Of a stretch of 64,000 nt of DNA, positions 46,441-56,475 are shown piece by piece. The notes under the pieces are model-generated. The model did not search any database and was not told the DNA's origin. It saw only the letters and a list, made by a program, of their open reading frames with translations. The position numbers were made by a program, and so were the translations under genes. This DNA is from Asterias rubens (taxonomy: Eukaryota > Echinodermata > Asteroidea > Forcipulatida > Asteriidae). The stretch's first letter is position 1. Each line of letters begins with the position of its first letter. The stretch covers positions 8,512,098 through 8,576,097 of the forward strand of contig NC_047071.1 of NCBI RefSeq assembly GCF_902459465.1. Direction: 5' to 3'.

Positions 46441-47119
46441 AAAGAAACGGTAGGCTTGCTCAAGGCAGTCGCATTATTCGCTCCGAAAAAAGGCCGCTGT
46501 AAACCCAACCGTATACCCTGTGCGTGGTGCGTGTAATCACACCGCATGACCCACCCGTATACACACTGTCACATCGTACGACTACTGTGCACACAAGTCA
46601 TCCGCACTCGTACCACTAACCGCATGCGGAGGCTGTCAGACCGACAGTCCGACGCATGCGGATAGTTAGTCTTGGTTCAAGACTCTCCTGGATTTGTCAC
46701 AACAGGGCGCGCTATCACCCCAACGCGCTATCAACCACAAACCGCTATAACCCGAGAACCACTATCACAGGAGAGTCTTGGCACATTCGTTAAATCCCCC
46801 CCCCCCCAAAAAAAAGGGGCGGGCTCTGCGGGAAACCTACGCACGCGCATTATGTTTCCCCCCGATTTTGGGGGGAGATTTAACGAATGTTCCAAGATTC
46901 TCCTGTGATAGCGGTTCGTGGTTGATAGCGCGTTGGGGGTGATAGCGCGCTTTCTTGTTACAAATCCAGGAGAGTCCTGAACCAAGACTAGCGGATAGTG
47001 TACGCGGGCATCGTGTCGTGCGATGTTACGCACAGTGAATACGGGTGGGTTTTTATACAGCGGTGGTCTTTTTTCGGAGTGAATAATTCGACTGCCTTGA
47101 GCAAGGCTAAAGAAACGGT
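46441..47119. mobile_element. Mutator-like MITE (outer) with 11-bp target duplication
   Basis: AAAGAAACGGT flanks the element on both sides (46441-46451 and 47109-47119). Termini AGGCTTGCTCAAGGCAGTCG and CGACTGCCTTGAGCAAGGCT are inverted with one mismatch. Pairing continues through ATTATTCGCTCCGAAAAAAG and beyond. Without the nested insert, the element is about 324 bp. Long inverted repeats with a 9-11 bp duplication are typical of the Mutator/MULE superfamily. No transposase is seen. Confidence 0.85.
46667..46990. mobile_element. Second, nested Mutator-like MITE with 9-bp target duplication
   Basis: GCGGATAGT occurs on both sides (46658-46666 and 46991-46999). Ends TAGTCTTGGTTCAAGACTC and GAGTCCTGAACCAAGACTA open an inverted repeat that runs about 120 bp, including CTCCTGGATTTGT, GCGCGCTATCACCCC and AACGCGCTATCAACCAC. 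It sits inside the 46452-47108 element, so the insertion order is clear. hAT (8 bp) is an alternative if the last T is not part of the duplication. Confidence 0.85.
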
Positions 47120-47486
47120 GGGAACTCTAAATTCGCACAATAGTCTTTTATATATTTAACATTAGATTAAACTATTTCAGGACGTGGCTGTTTTGGTTTC
47201 AATCAGTTGTTTTCAGCAACTGTTTTTTTTTTTTTGAGGGAGAATATACGTTTGGTATTCGCGCCTAACATTAATGACAACAGGAAACTTTCTTCTAGCA
47301 GAATTATGAGAAGTGTTTTACATTCAAGTCAAGTGGGCAGAAATATAAGTTGTTATCACCCCAAATTTTAATCTAAGAAAAGGTTCTATCAGATAGGCCC
47401 CTATATTTCTCAAATTGTGTCTTTCTGCGTGAACAAAACTACTCCGGAATTTCGGCCAAATTCAATTTCAAAAACGCCACCACATT
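47120..47486. other. Gene-free stretch
   Basis: Nothing recognised apart from a poly-T run at 47222-47235. Confidence 0.4.
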
Positions 47487-47862
47487 TTAAAGCCATTACA
47501 CACTTTCGGTAAACAGTATTGTCCAAGTCCCACACTTCGTGTATCACAACTTATGTATCAATAATAACAAACCTTTGAAAGTTTAGGCTTAATCGGTCAT
47601 CGGAGTCGGGAGAAAATAACGGGAAAACCCACTATTGTTTCCGCACGTTTCGCCGTGTCATGACATGTGTTTAAAATAAATCCGCAACTCTCGCTATCGG
47701 GAATTGATATTGTTTTACTGTTTTCGCAAAAAGTAAAGCATTTCATGGAATAATATTTCAAGAGAAGTCTTTCACCATTACCTTCTGTAAATCCTGTAAG
47801 TTATTTGTAAATCTGTGAACTTTTATTTTTTGTTCTGCTCCGAAAGTGTCCAATGGCTTTAA
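47487..47862. mobile_element. Foldback MITE, family A, copy 5
   Basis: TTTAA-AGCCATTACACACTTTCGG at the left and CCGAAAGTGTCCAATGGCT-TTAA at the right; full body. A solo right end of the same family (TACCGAAAGTGTATAATGGC, then TTTAA) lies 115 bp further on, at 47978-48002. Confidence 0.9.
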
Positions 47863-48179
47863 ACAAGGTCAAACAATTAAACACGGAAAGCAGCCAATGT
47901 ATGACAACTATTTCCTGGGGTATAATGCTCGTTGAATAGCCATACATACATTATGTATGCAGCCCTGACAATGTACATACCGAAAGTGTATAATGGCTTT
48001 AAAATGGTTTTATTGTAATTTACATGGTTTAAAAATCGAACGGTTCAAACCGCAGGACGGGTAACCTTTAATATCGTCAGTGAGCAGTGAAAGCATAAAA
48101 TAATTCAAAAAGGCCAAACACTTACTTTCTAACGTGAGCAATAATTGTGTCCAATATAATGAGTTAAAGTTATAATAAG

Positions 48180-48432
48180 TTAAGGGCTCTGGACGTACAC
48201 ATTTGGTAGTTGTCAAAGACCAGTATTCTCACTTTGTGTATCCCAGGAAATGCATACAATAACAAATCTGTGAAACTGCAAGGTACTCATAAAAGAATAA
48301 CACCCTTTGTATGTGCTGTCAGATGTCTAACAGAAGGCTCAATGCATGAAGTATTTTAATATTTGAGTGATAATTTACCTCTTTTTCGAAAAACTAACAA
48401 TTTTTTTGAGCAATAGTGTCCAGCGCCTTTAA
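48180..48432. mobile_element. Family B MITE, internally deleted
   Basis: AAGGGCTCTGGACGTACAC at the left and AGTGTCCAGCGCCT-TTAA at the right, with GTCAAAGACCAGTATTCTC and GCATACAATAACAAATCTG in between. About 130 bp shorter than the full form. Confidence 0.75.
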
Positions 48433-48479
48433 GCACCTGAATCGAAACGGGGACATTCGAGTATACATACTGAAAGGTT

Positions 48480-49620
48480 TCCAACTGCTGAATTGTTTCC
48501 TTATAGAACACGACTCAGTGTTTCGATTTGTGTTGATTATGTCCATGATGAAGTGCTGTGACTGCTGATGCTGGACAAAACTACTTAAATAGCGCATAAT
48601 ATTGCTGTTGAAGCTGTGAAACTGCTGTAGTTGCTCGACACACTTCTGCTGGCAAAAGCGACAATGCTGCTTCTCATAAATAGCTGCTGCCGAGGGTGTT
48701 AAATGTTGGTTGCTCATGCTGCTGCATGTGTATGTCCTGCGAAGCTGCTGCCCAAAGCTGATGCAGATAGTTTCAAGTTGCTACTTGTTCAGACTTTGCT
48801 TTGGCATGCTTTAGGCGCTCGATGCTACAACCGCTGCTGGATACCATATGAAGCTACTGCTGCTCATAGCTGATGCAGATGGCGGAAACTGTTAGTTGCT
48901 CATGTTGCTGCTGCATTAAATGCAGTGGACACTATTGGTAATTACTCAAAATAATTATTAACATAAAACTTTTCTCGGTGACGAGTAATGGGGAGAGGTT
49001 GATGGTATAAAACATTATGAGAAACGGTTCCCTCGGAAGTGCCATAGTTTTCGAGAAAGAAGTAATTTTCCACGAATTTGATTTCGAGACCTCAGGTTTA
49101 TATTAGGTCTCGAAATCAACCATCTAAACGCACACAACTTCATGTGACAAGGGTGTTTTTCTTTCATTATTATCTAACAAGTCCGATGACCGATTGAGCT
49201 TAAACTTTCACAGGTTTATTTTTGTACGCATATGTTGAAATACACCAACTGTGAAGGCTAGTCTTTGACAATTACCAAATAGTGTCCACTGTCTTTAATG
49301 TCCTGCAAAGCTGCTGCTCAAAACTGGTGCAGATTGTGTAAAACTGACTGCTGATCATGCTGCGTCAATGTTTGATGATGCTTCATTGTGAAGCTGTGAA
49401 ATAGTTGCTCATGCTAGTATAGGTGATGCTGCTGCCGCTCATAATAATATAATGGTGCTACTGATGATGTGAAGCTAGCTGATGCCACTTGTCCTGTTGC
49501 TGTGAAGCTGCAACACTGCTGAGATGCTGCAAAACTTCTGCTGCTTACGATGCTGCAATGCCGCTACTTCCACAAAAGGTGGTTGTCATGGTGCCACTGT
49601 TACATGATTTCAGCAGCAGC
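48480..49620. repeat. Degenerate GCTGCTG/GATGCTG-rich array, 3' side of receptor 1
   Basis: Irregular units of GCTGCT, GATGCTG, GTGAAGCTG and CTCATGCTGC extend over about 750 bp, split by a family B element (48916-49298). The array begins next to the stop codon of the receptor at 49653. Periodicity is poor, so this is an old or fast-evolving tandem array. Open frames in it are not called as genes. Confidence 0.65.
48916..49298. mobile_element. Family B MITE inside the GCTGCTG array
   Basis: TTAA-ATGCAGTGGACACTAT at the left and GTGTCCACTGTCT-TTAA at the right, with the core GAGACCTCAGG / TAGGTCTCGAAATC. The array continues on either side, so this is a clean insertion. Confidence 0.88.
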
Positions 49621-49652
49621 ATTCTACCACTCTCTCATCGAAGTTTGTTCGG

Positions 49653-50759
49653 TTACTTCTTTCGCAATGACAGCAAGAGTTTCAGTAAATCTGAAGGCTC
49701 CTGTATCTCAGAGTAACGACACGTTACTATCTGCCGCATTACCACTTTGAACTGTGGGTGATTGACTGCGTAGATGATGGGGTTGACACAGCTATTGAAA
49801 GCGGTGATGGTTACTCCGGGTAGAGCAAACACGCGGCTACCAGGTATAGCAAGAGATATGAAATAGGGTGAAATCAACAGCGTGAAGATGCAGAACACCA
49901 GAAACAAGTTCTTGGTGATAGCGAGCTGCTGACGACTGATTGCCCGCTTGGTTTTCTTAGCGACGCGTTGAGAAGAGGCTGACTCCCCTGCGGTAACTGT
50001 GAAACTGGTGGATACTTCACCGTCCATGCTTGCCGCTGTAGAGAAGGATTGGCTGCTTTTCACAGATCTCATCCTTTGTTGCTTCCTAAAGTGTTGTTTG
50101 AGATGGATATAGAGTGACGTGTAGCAACAGATGATGATGAGCATTGGGATTGGGTATAGACCCACAGATTGTGCCAGGTTGTATTCGGGACCTCGTTCGT
50201 GGCCATCTTTATCTGAACATGTATTGTCTTGTGGATCGTAACCAATGGAGCCTATGCCCATAAGCGGCGGGAGGAAAAACACAATACACGGGATAACCCA
50301 AGTCATTGCGATCATGACGGCTACTTTACGCGGGGAATACCACCAGCGGTAGGTATGCATGGGTTGAGTGATGAGGACTGTGCGATTCAAAGCGATTGAA
50401 GCCAATGTGTAAAAGCTGGTTCCCAGACCGGTGTAGAGCTGAATGGCAGCCAGAATGCACGGGAACTCCGACTCCATGGGCCAGCTTTCATGGCTCACCA
50501 AAGCTATGCAAATCCACGGGTAGGAGAGACTGGTCCAGAAATCAGCCACGCTGAGGTTGACCACGAAGGCGTTGGTCACGGTGCGGAGTTTCTTGGACAG
50601 GATGACGGACCACATGACGAGACTGTTTCCAACGAGGCCGAGGATAGAGGCTACGACCCATACGATAACCAAACCTGCACGAGCCTTATAGGGGTAGAGT
50701 GAATAATACACGGGTGTCGTCATAGTATCATTGACTTGCCATAGTGTGGAGTTCTCCAT
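49653..50759 (-). CDS. Rhodopsin-class GPCR, receptor 1 (Tre1/Moody/melatonin-receptor-like group)
   Basis: Intronless, 368 residues from the ATG at 50759. I chose this start because it aligns with the two paralogues; an in-frame ATG 40 codons upstream (50879) adds an unrelated segment. N-glycosylation sites are at Asn3 and Asn10. Seven helices: TM1 GNSLV (Asn45), TM2 NLSVAD (Asp73), Cys101 at the top of TM3, NRT (125-127) where DRY is usual, TM4 W in MTWVIP, TM5 P...Y, TM6 FCIFTLLISPYF without the CWxP tryptophan, TM7 NPIIY (326-330), helix 8 and a Cys for palmitoylation in TCRY. The C-terminus EPSDLLKLLLSLRKK is shared by all three. An Asn-Arg pair at this position also occurs in Tre1/Moody and melatonin receptors. 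The ligand cannot be deduced. Confidence 0.93.
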   Translation of the reverse strand: MENSTLWQVNDTMTTPVYYSLYPYKARAGLVIVWVVASILGLVGNSLVMWSVILSKKLRTVTNAFVVNLSVADFWTSLSYPWICIALVSHESWPMESEFPCILAAIQLYTGLGTSFYTLASIALNRTVLITQPMHTYRWWYSPRKVAVMIAMTWVIPCIVFFLPPLMGIGSIGYDPQDNTCSDKDGHERGPEYNLAQSVGLYPIPMLIIICCYTSLYIHLKQHFRKQQRMRSVKSSQSFSTAASMDGEVSTSFTVTAGESASSQRVAKKTKRAISRQQLAITKNLFLVFCIFTLLISPYFISLAIPGSRVFALPGVTITAFNSCVNPIIYAVNHPQFKVVMRQIVTCRYSEIQEPSDLLKLLLSLRKK

Positions 50760-53319
50760 GTTGCTCGTATCGCCTCTTTGATATTTTTCTAAACACAAAT
50801 GCAAATTTTGGTCGAGCTTCGAACCGTTATATCTGAGTTTAACACTGTGTGGTTTTCGTGACTGTTGGTACTTAATCATGAAGAACTTCCTTGTTGTACT
50901 CGGGATGCTGAGACTTTTGGCAAGTTGGTGACTTAAATGTTAATGTTGGGGGAAATGAAAGTTACTTCCCTGTGCCAGTGATAGGCATTTGGTTTTCTTT
51001 ATGTCCGCAGTTAACTTATCATTGGTGTAGTGAATGTTTTGACGAACTATAGTGTTACATGTTGTTATGTTATTGTTTCGAGAAATTAGAGGTGTTCAGC
51101 CACGAGCAAGCTTTTTAACCGGTGATGAAGCTTGACAAAAAAAAGAAAAAGAAACAAAGTTCAAAGCCTTTTCGTGGAAACACTTGCTTGTATAATACCC
51201 GTACAAGGGGGGGGGGGTGACGTAAGTCCGTGCACTCTTTCGAAAGCAAATGATGTATGATCTCGCTCGACACTCACACCTTCTCTTAATATAAATTGAT
51301 ATAGAATTTATATTTAAACAGGGAATTCTGAACAATAAAGGCTTCGAAAAAATTGTAGGTTAAAGCCATCGGACAATTTCGGTAAACAGTATTGTCCAAG
51401 GCCCACACTTCGTGTATCACAACTTATATATAAAATAACAAACCTGTGAAAATTTAGGCTCCATCGGTCATCGGAGTCGGGAAAGAAAATAACGGGGAAA
51501 ACCCACCATTGTTTCCGCACGTTTCGCCGTGTAATGACATGTGCTTAAAATAAATCCGTAACTCTCGACAACGAGAATTGACATTAAAATGTTTTCTCGA
51601 AAAGTAAAGCATTTCATGGAATAATATTTCAAGAGAGGTCTTTCACCATTACCTTCTGTAAACCCTGTAATTTATTTGTAAATCTGTGAACTTTTCTTCT
51701 GTGCCGAAAGTGTATAATATGGTATTAAGAGTTGTCTAAAATATTAATATACATCTGAAAAACTAAGTTTTTATTTCAAATTTTACTTGCATGAAAGTAT
51801 ATATTTATTTGTATAGACACACTTGATAACTAGTTATTTCAATTGTGTACTGTCACTCTCCATAATTAAAAATGATTACATTTGCAGATTGATTAAAACT
51901 CCAGAACAGGACAGTAACATTACGAAATACATGAAGGGGTTAAATGCTGGGTGTAGCTGACAAACTACGTCACTTGGGAGGAGACCAACTATAATGCAGA
52001 AATTAAAAGCGTACATTTGTACATCTCTGCAAGTGTATGGATAAAGGCAGGAGACTAGTATAACTGTGCATTGAGCATTTATTAATCGAAAGAGGGCGCT
52101 ATTACGGTTGGTGACCCATTCTCTTCGCTCGGCCCAACCGGTCTCATCTATGACCGGTGTGTGATGTGCCCTTGCTCTATGTATGGATATGGGCTAATAA
52201 GCTTTCATGATGAAGTGGCACATTGTAGGTACGATTCTATTGCATTATGGATAAAGCAAAATGTCTTTTGAACCAAACAAGACGGTAGAGCACTTGTTGC
52301 GAGTTGGATAAGTTTAATAAGTTGGACTACTGAGGGCGCTATGCGTAGCAACGCCACTCGGGATACAAGATATCTAGATGTTTGCAACGAGTCAGTTTTG
52401 GAGTAGAAAATTATAATTTCTGTTCAGATTTTATAGAGGACCCTGGATCTCAAAACAGCGTTGAAGTGCAAGGCAGTTGAATGGTGGCATAAGACAATTG
52501 TATGTTGGAGAAATTGAGCAATAAAGAAAGACACTCAGAATTAAAGGTTGTTTCAATCAACCGCAATACAGCACTGGTTTCATTAGGCTACTATAAGGCC
52601 ACAAACTACAATAGTTGTTGGATTTCACAAAATAGAGTTAGGTAAACTGTGTATAAGTACATCTTGGTTAAAATGTTAACCCAGTAATTTTGACAGTTGA
52701 CATTTGAACCAACGTTAGGCAACCGTGTGGGCGAAGATTGTTACCAACAACTTGTACACATATTAAATACTCATTCGTAAAAAAAAACCCGGACATTTTC
52801 GCTGTTCCTTTTGGTGCAGAGCGCGTCACGTTAGGGTGTTTAAACGTTTGATAATGACCAGCTGAAGCTGTTTAAAACCAGTTGTTTTTAGAAAGTGATT
52901 GTGCGGCCAAAAGGGAAATATATAAATGCCGTTGAGTACACAAGGACAGTAAGTCTCACTATCGTTTCTGACCAATTTTGTTCTAAAAATTAATATGATA
53001 CAGTAAAAATAATGACTATTGATACAGCACTGAATCGATATAACGAAACCCGAAAGTGTTCAAACTATACGTGTATATTACTTTGAACCAACCACACTGC
53101 ATCAATAACCCTGCACATGACTTGGAAGTGCGCCAATCAGTGTTCTTGTGAAACACAACCTTATCAGCCATACATACCTTCTTTAAAAAACCTCAAAATA
53201 AGCTTTTCCTTTCATTCCCGCCAAGGTTATTAATAGCAATGTTTATCCAAATAATACACCATTCTTGATTAACTCACACAACCTGGCATTGGTGTTAGAT
53301 GTATTTAGCTGTCGATAAA
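50760..53319. other. Intergenic region between divergent receptors 1 and 2
   Basis: Contains the family A element at 51360 and otherwise AT-rich sequence with no exon. Receptors 1 and 2 are transcribed away from each other, so promoters of both must lie here. A poly-G run occurs at 51209-51217. Confidence 0.5.
51360..51728. mobile_element. Foldback MITE, family A, copy 6
   Basis: TTAA-AGCCATCGGACAATTTCGG at the left; the right end CCGAAAGTGTATAATATGG has decayed (GGTATTAA instead of GGCTTTAA). Full body present. Confidence 0.85.
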
Positions 53320-54438
53320 ATGAACAATATGGACGAAGATTCTCTGCACCAAATCAATGATACAATGGGGACATCCGCCTACTCGTCGCCCTATCCCTAC
53401 AATATTCGCATTGCTTTAGCCTGTTTGGCTATCTTGGTCACAACCCTGGGCCTTGTTGGAAACAGTCTCGTCATCTGGTCCGTCATCCTGTCCAAGAAAC
53501 TCCGCACCGTGACCAACGCCTTCGTAGTCAACCTCAGCGTGGCTGATTTCTGGACCAGCCTCTCCTACCTGTGGATTTGTGTCGCCGGACTGAGCCACGA
53601 TGGCTGGCCGTTGGAGTCCGAAGTTCCTTGCCAGATCGCTGCAGTGCAGTTTTACACCGGTCTTGGTGCGAGTCTTTACACTTTGGCCTCCATAGCTTTG
53701 AACCGCATGGTCCTCATCACTCAAACAATGAACACCTACAGTTGGTGGTACACCCCGCGTAAAGTAGCCGTCATGATCGCATTGACTTGGGTTATCCCGT
53801 GTGTTGTGACTTTCCTCCCGCCGATTTTGGGCATTGGCGCTTTTGGGTACGATCCACAAGACAATACATGTTCAGACAAAGATGGTCACCCAAGAAGTGC
53901 CGAATACAACCTGGCCCAATCTGTAGGTCTTTTCCCAGTACCAATGCTCATCATCCTCTGTTGCTACACAGCACTCTACATCCATCTCAAACGACACTTC
54001 AAGAAGCTGAAGATGACTAGATCTGTCAAGAATAGCCAGTCAGCCTCCACAGCGGTTGGTTTGGATTGTGAAACGTCCACCAAATTTACTGTTGGGGAGT
54101 CTTCAGTGACTAATGCAGAACACGTCTCCAAGAAAGCAAAACGGGCCATCAGGCATCAGCAACTAGCCATCACCAAGAATTTGTTCCTTGTGTTTTGCGT
54201 CTTCGCAATATTACTGTCTCCTTACTTCATCTCTCTCGCTATACCATCCAGCCGTAAGTTTGCGGTCTATGGAGGTGCCATCGCTATTTTGAACAGTTGC
54301 GTAAACCCCATCATCTACGCAGTCAATCACCCACAGTTCAAAGTGGTAATGAGGAAGATAATTACGTGCCGTTACTCTGAGATACGCGAACCTTCAGATT
54401 TACTGAAATTCTTGCTGTCATTGCGTAAGAATGAATAA
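53320..54438 (+). CDS. Rhodopsin-class GPCR, receptor 2
   Basis: Intronless, 372 residues from the ATG at 53320 (MNNMDEDSL, aligning with MNNKDEDSL of receptor 3). An ATG seven codons earlier (53299) is possible but not conserved. Glycosylation site Asn13-Asp-Thr. TM1 GNSLV (Asn48), TM2 NLSVAD (Asp76), Cys104 and Cys184 for the extracellular disulfide, NRM (128-130) in place of DRY, Trp157 in TM4, Pro208 and Tyr216 in TM5. TM6 has Pro301 with Leu299 where the toggle Trp belongs. TM7 NPIIY is 329-333, with Cys350 after helix 8. Long Ser/Thr-rich third intracellular loop (about 228-280). The stop codon TAA forms part of an AATAAA hexamer (GAATAAAG). It lies on the plus strand between two minus-strand paralogues. 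Confidence 0.94.
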   Translation: MNNMDEDSLHQINDTMGTSAYSSPYPYNIRIALACLAILVTTLGLVGNSLVIWSVILSKKLRTVTNAFVVNLSVADFWTSLSYLWICVAGLSHDGWPLESEVPCQIAAVQFYTGLGASLYTLASIALNRMVLITQTMNTYSWWYTPRKVAVMIALTWVIPCVVTFLPPILGIGAFGYDPQDNTCSDKDGHPRSAEYNLAQSVGLFPVPMLIILCCYTALYIHLKRHFKKLKMTRSVKNSQSASTAVGLDCETSTKFTVGESSVTNAEHVSKKAKRAIRHQQLAITKNLFLVFCVFAILLSPYFISLAIPSSRKFAVYGGAIAILNSCVNPIIYAVNHPQFKVVMRKIITCRYSEIREPSDLLKFLLSLRKNE

Positions 54439-54441
54439 AGT
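54433..54441 (+). promoter_or_regulatory. AATAAA overlapping the receptor 2 stop codon
   Basis: The final Glu codon, the stop and the next base read GAA-TAA-A, creating a canonical polyadenylation hexamer. The same arrangement is present at the end of receptor 3. If used, the transcript would have almost no 3' UTR; it may be coincidental. Confidence 0.4.
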
Positions 54442-54474
54442 CTCAATCAACAGCAATGACACCATTACCATCTT

Positions 54475-54860
54475 CGATCGACACCAATAGACCACCTTAA
54501 AAACCATCGATATATCAGTAGCACCACCACTACCAACCTTAATGTCTTCGACACCACTAGACTACCCCTTAATGACTATCGACACAGCAGTAGCACCACC
54601 ACCAACAACTTCGTTATCATCGACACCTCTAGACAACCACCTTCATAGTCATCGACACATCAGTAGCACCATCACCACCGACTTTACCATCTTCGACACC
54701 ACTAGACTACAACCTTTAACACAATCGACACATCAGTAACAACATCACCACCAACCTTACCGTCTTCGACACCATAGACTACCATCTTCATAACCATCGA
54801 CACAACCGCTTACTTCATTACCATAGACACCACAGACTTTCATCGACATAACAACCAACA
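54475..54860. repeat. Degenerate ~45-55 bp tandem repeat, 3' of receptor 2
   Basis: Units built from ATCGACACATCAGTAGCACC, ACCACCAACCTTA and CTTCGACACCACTAGACTAC, about seven copies with variation. It begins right after the 80-bp 3' flank shared with receptor 3. Confidence 0.8.
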
Positions 54861-54883
54861 GTTTAATTGACAATACGCCTCTC

Positions 54884-55491
54884 TTAAAGTCACCTGGAAA
54901 TGTAATTTTTATTTTTTCAAACATAAGAGTATGTTTAGTAACAATAAAACATTTTTTTAAAGAATTGTTTTTGTCACGATTTACGTGTTTAAAAAACAGT
55001 TAGGTTGTTTGGGGTTAGACTCCGCCTACCCCTTTTGTGACGTCAATCGAGGCAGACTTTGCCTTAATGCGTAGAGTAAACACACGTGAAAAGTACATGC
55101 AAGTCCAAGTCATTGAGTTTGTACGTTTCGAAAAAGTTGTTTTCTTGCATTTTCCGGCAATGCCGACCAAGTGTATTGCTGCTGGACGCAGCAAAACAAC
55201 TAAAGATGGGGTCAGTCTGCATGGCTGGTCAGACTCACAAGAGCAATAGTGCCTAGTGGTCCGGTCCGACGTCTTTTTCAGCGCTGTGCAACATTTTCTC
55301 TTCAAATATCGCGCCTCGATTGACGTCACGAACAGCGCCCTCTCAGGTCGGGGCCTACTCTTACATTTGTAAATAAGATAAGAACTCATTTTTTTGAACC
55401 TTAGTTAACTGTTTATTCACACTCCACTCATCAAAACACATATGTGACAACAGCTTTATTTTGACAAAATACCACTTCCAGGTGACTTGAA
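54884..55491 (+). mobile_element. TTAA foldback element, family D, copy 2, with THAP-domain fragment
   Basis: TTAA-AGTCACCTGGAAATG and CTTCCAGGTGACT-TGAA are the ends. An ATG at 55160 opens MPTKCIAAGRSKTTKDGVSL then HGW, matching the start of a THAP zinc finger further than copy 1 does, but with the second Cys replaced by Arg. TTGACGTCA and GTCAATCGAGGCAGACTTTG are shared with copy 1. The right inner arm is shortened compared with 15288. It is flanked by ATACGCCTCTC (54873) and GAGAGGCGTAT (55631), so an outer inverted repeat may also exist. Confidence 0.75.
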
Positions 55492-55616
55492 TACTATGCA
55501 TGAGGTACGTCACGTTGTAACTCAAAAACGAGGCGATGGGCGCAGCCACTGCAAGTGATGGGGAACGTGCGCCCATAGCCTCAATTTGGGTAGAAATATG
55601 ACGTCATGCATAAGTA
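55492..55616. mobile_element. Small foldback next to family D copy 2
   Basis: ATACTATGCATGAGGTACGTCA and TGACGTCATGCATAAGTAT are nearly inverted, and GCGATGGGCGCA / TGCGCCCATAGC inside pair as well. It lies between the D element and the outer GAGAGGCGTAT end. Confidence 0.55.
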
Positions 55617-55911
55617 TTAAGAGAGGCGTATAGACAACCAACTTCATGACAATCGATTATAGCCTTCTTAGCACCAAGACCACCAGTACCTGTATCCCCG
55701 TCATTGGGACCAGTACCAGTAGCTTTGTGCTACCAGAATTATCACGGCATTTTTAACACAGTCTATCCGCAGGTCACTAGATTTCATTTCCTTTTATCCT
55801 CATATTATTCATCGTTTTTCGTGCGTGACATCTGTGTGAATATTTAATTTTGTTCATGTCCACCGGTAGTCCAGAACCCACGTTAAAAACAAAAACAAAA
55901 ACAAAAAAACA

Positions 55912-56297
55912 TTAAAGGCAGTGGACACTATTGGTAATTACTCAAAATATTTATGACCATAAAACCTTACTTGGTAACGAGTAATGGGGAGCTGTTGATA
56001 GTATAAAACATTGTGAGAAACGGCTCCCTCTGAAGTGATGTAGTTTTTGAGAAAGAAGTACTTGTCCACGAATTTGATTTCGAGACCTCAAGTTTAGAAC
56101 TTGAGGTCTCGAAATCAGCCACCTAAACGCACACAACTTCGTCTGACAAGGGAATTTTTTTCTTTCATAGTTATCTCGCAACTCCGACGACCAATCGAGC
56201 TTAAATTTTCACAGGTTTGCTATTTTATATACATGTTGAGATACACCAAGTGAGAAGACTGGATCTTTACAATTACCAATAGCGCCACTGCCTTTAA
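55912..56297. mobile_element. Family B MITE
   Basis: TTAA-AGGCAGTGGACACTAT at the left and CGCCACTGCCT-TTAA at the right, with core CGAGACCTCAAGTTTAGA / TTGAGGTCTCGAAATC. One of the best preserved copies. Confidence 0.92.
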
Positions 56298-56475
56298 ACA
56301 GGATGGTTTTCCTGCACGGTGATTGGCTGACGATGACATCACCCATTGATGTGTCAGCTTGCTGTTTTTCGTGGGTTAACGCATGGGCTGCTGACTGAAC
56401 CACAGGGGCTACAGGAGGCTGACACGCTTGAATAAATTTAGGAATTCCATTTTCCTACCCGCTTATTAAGACTTG

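Noticed and set aside
50760-50879. 40-residue N-terminal extension of receptor 1
   Set aside because: Not shared with the paralogues; the conserved N-terminus begins at 50759.
53299-53319. Upstream ATG as start of receptor 2
   Set aside because: The seven extra residues are not shared with receptor 3, whose start aligns with 53320.
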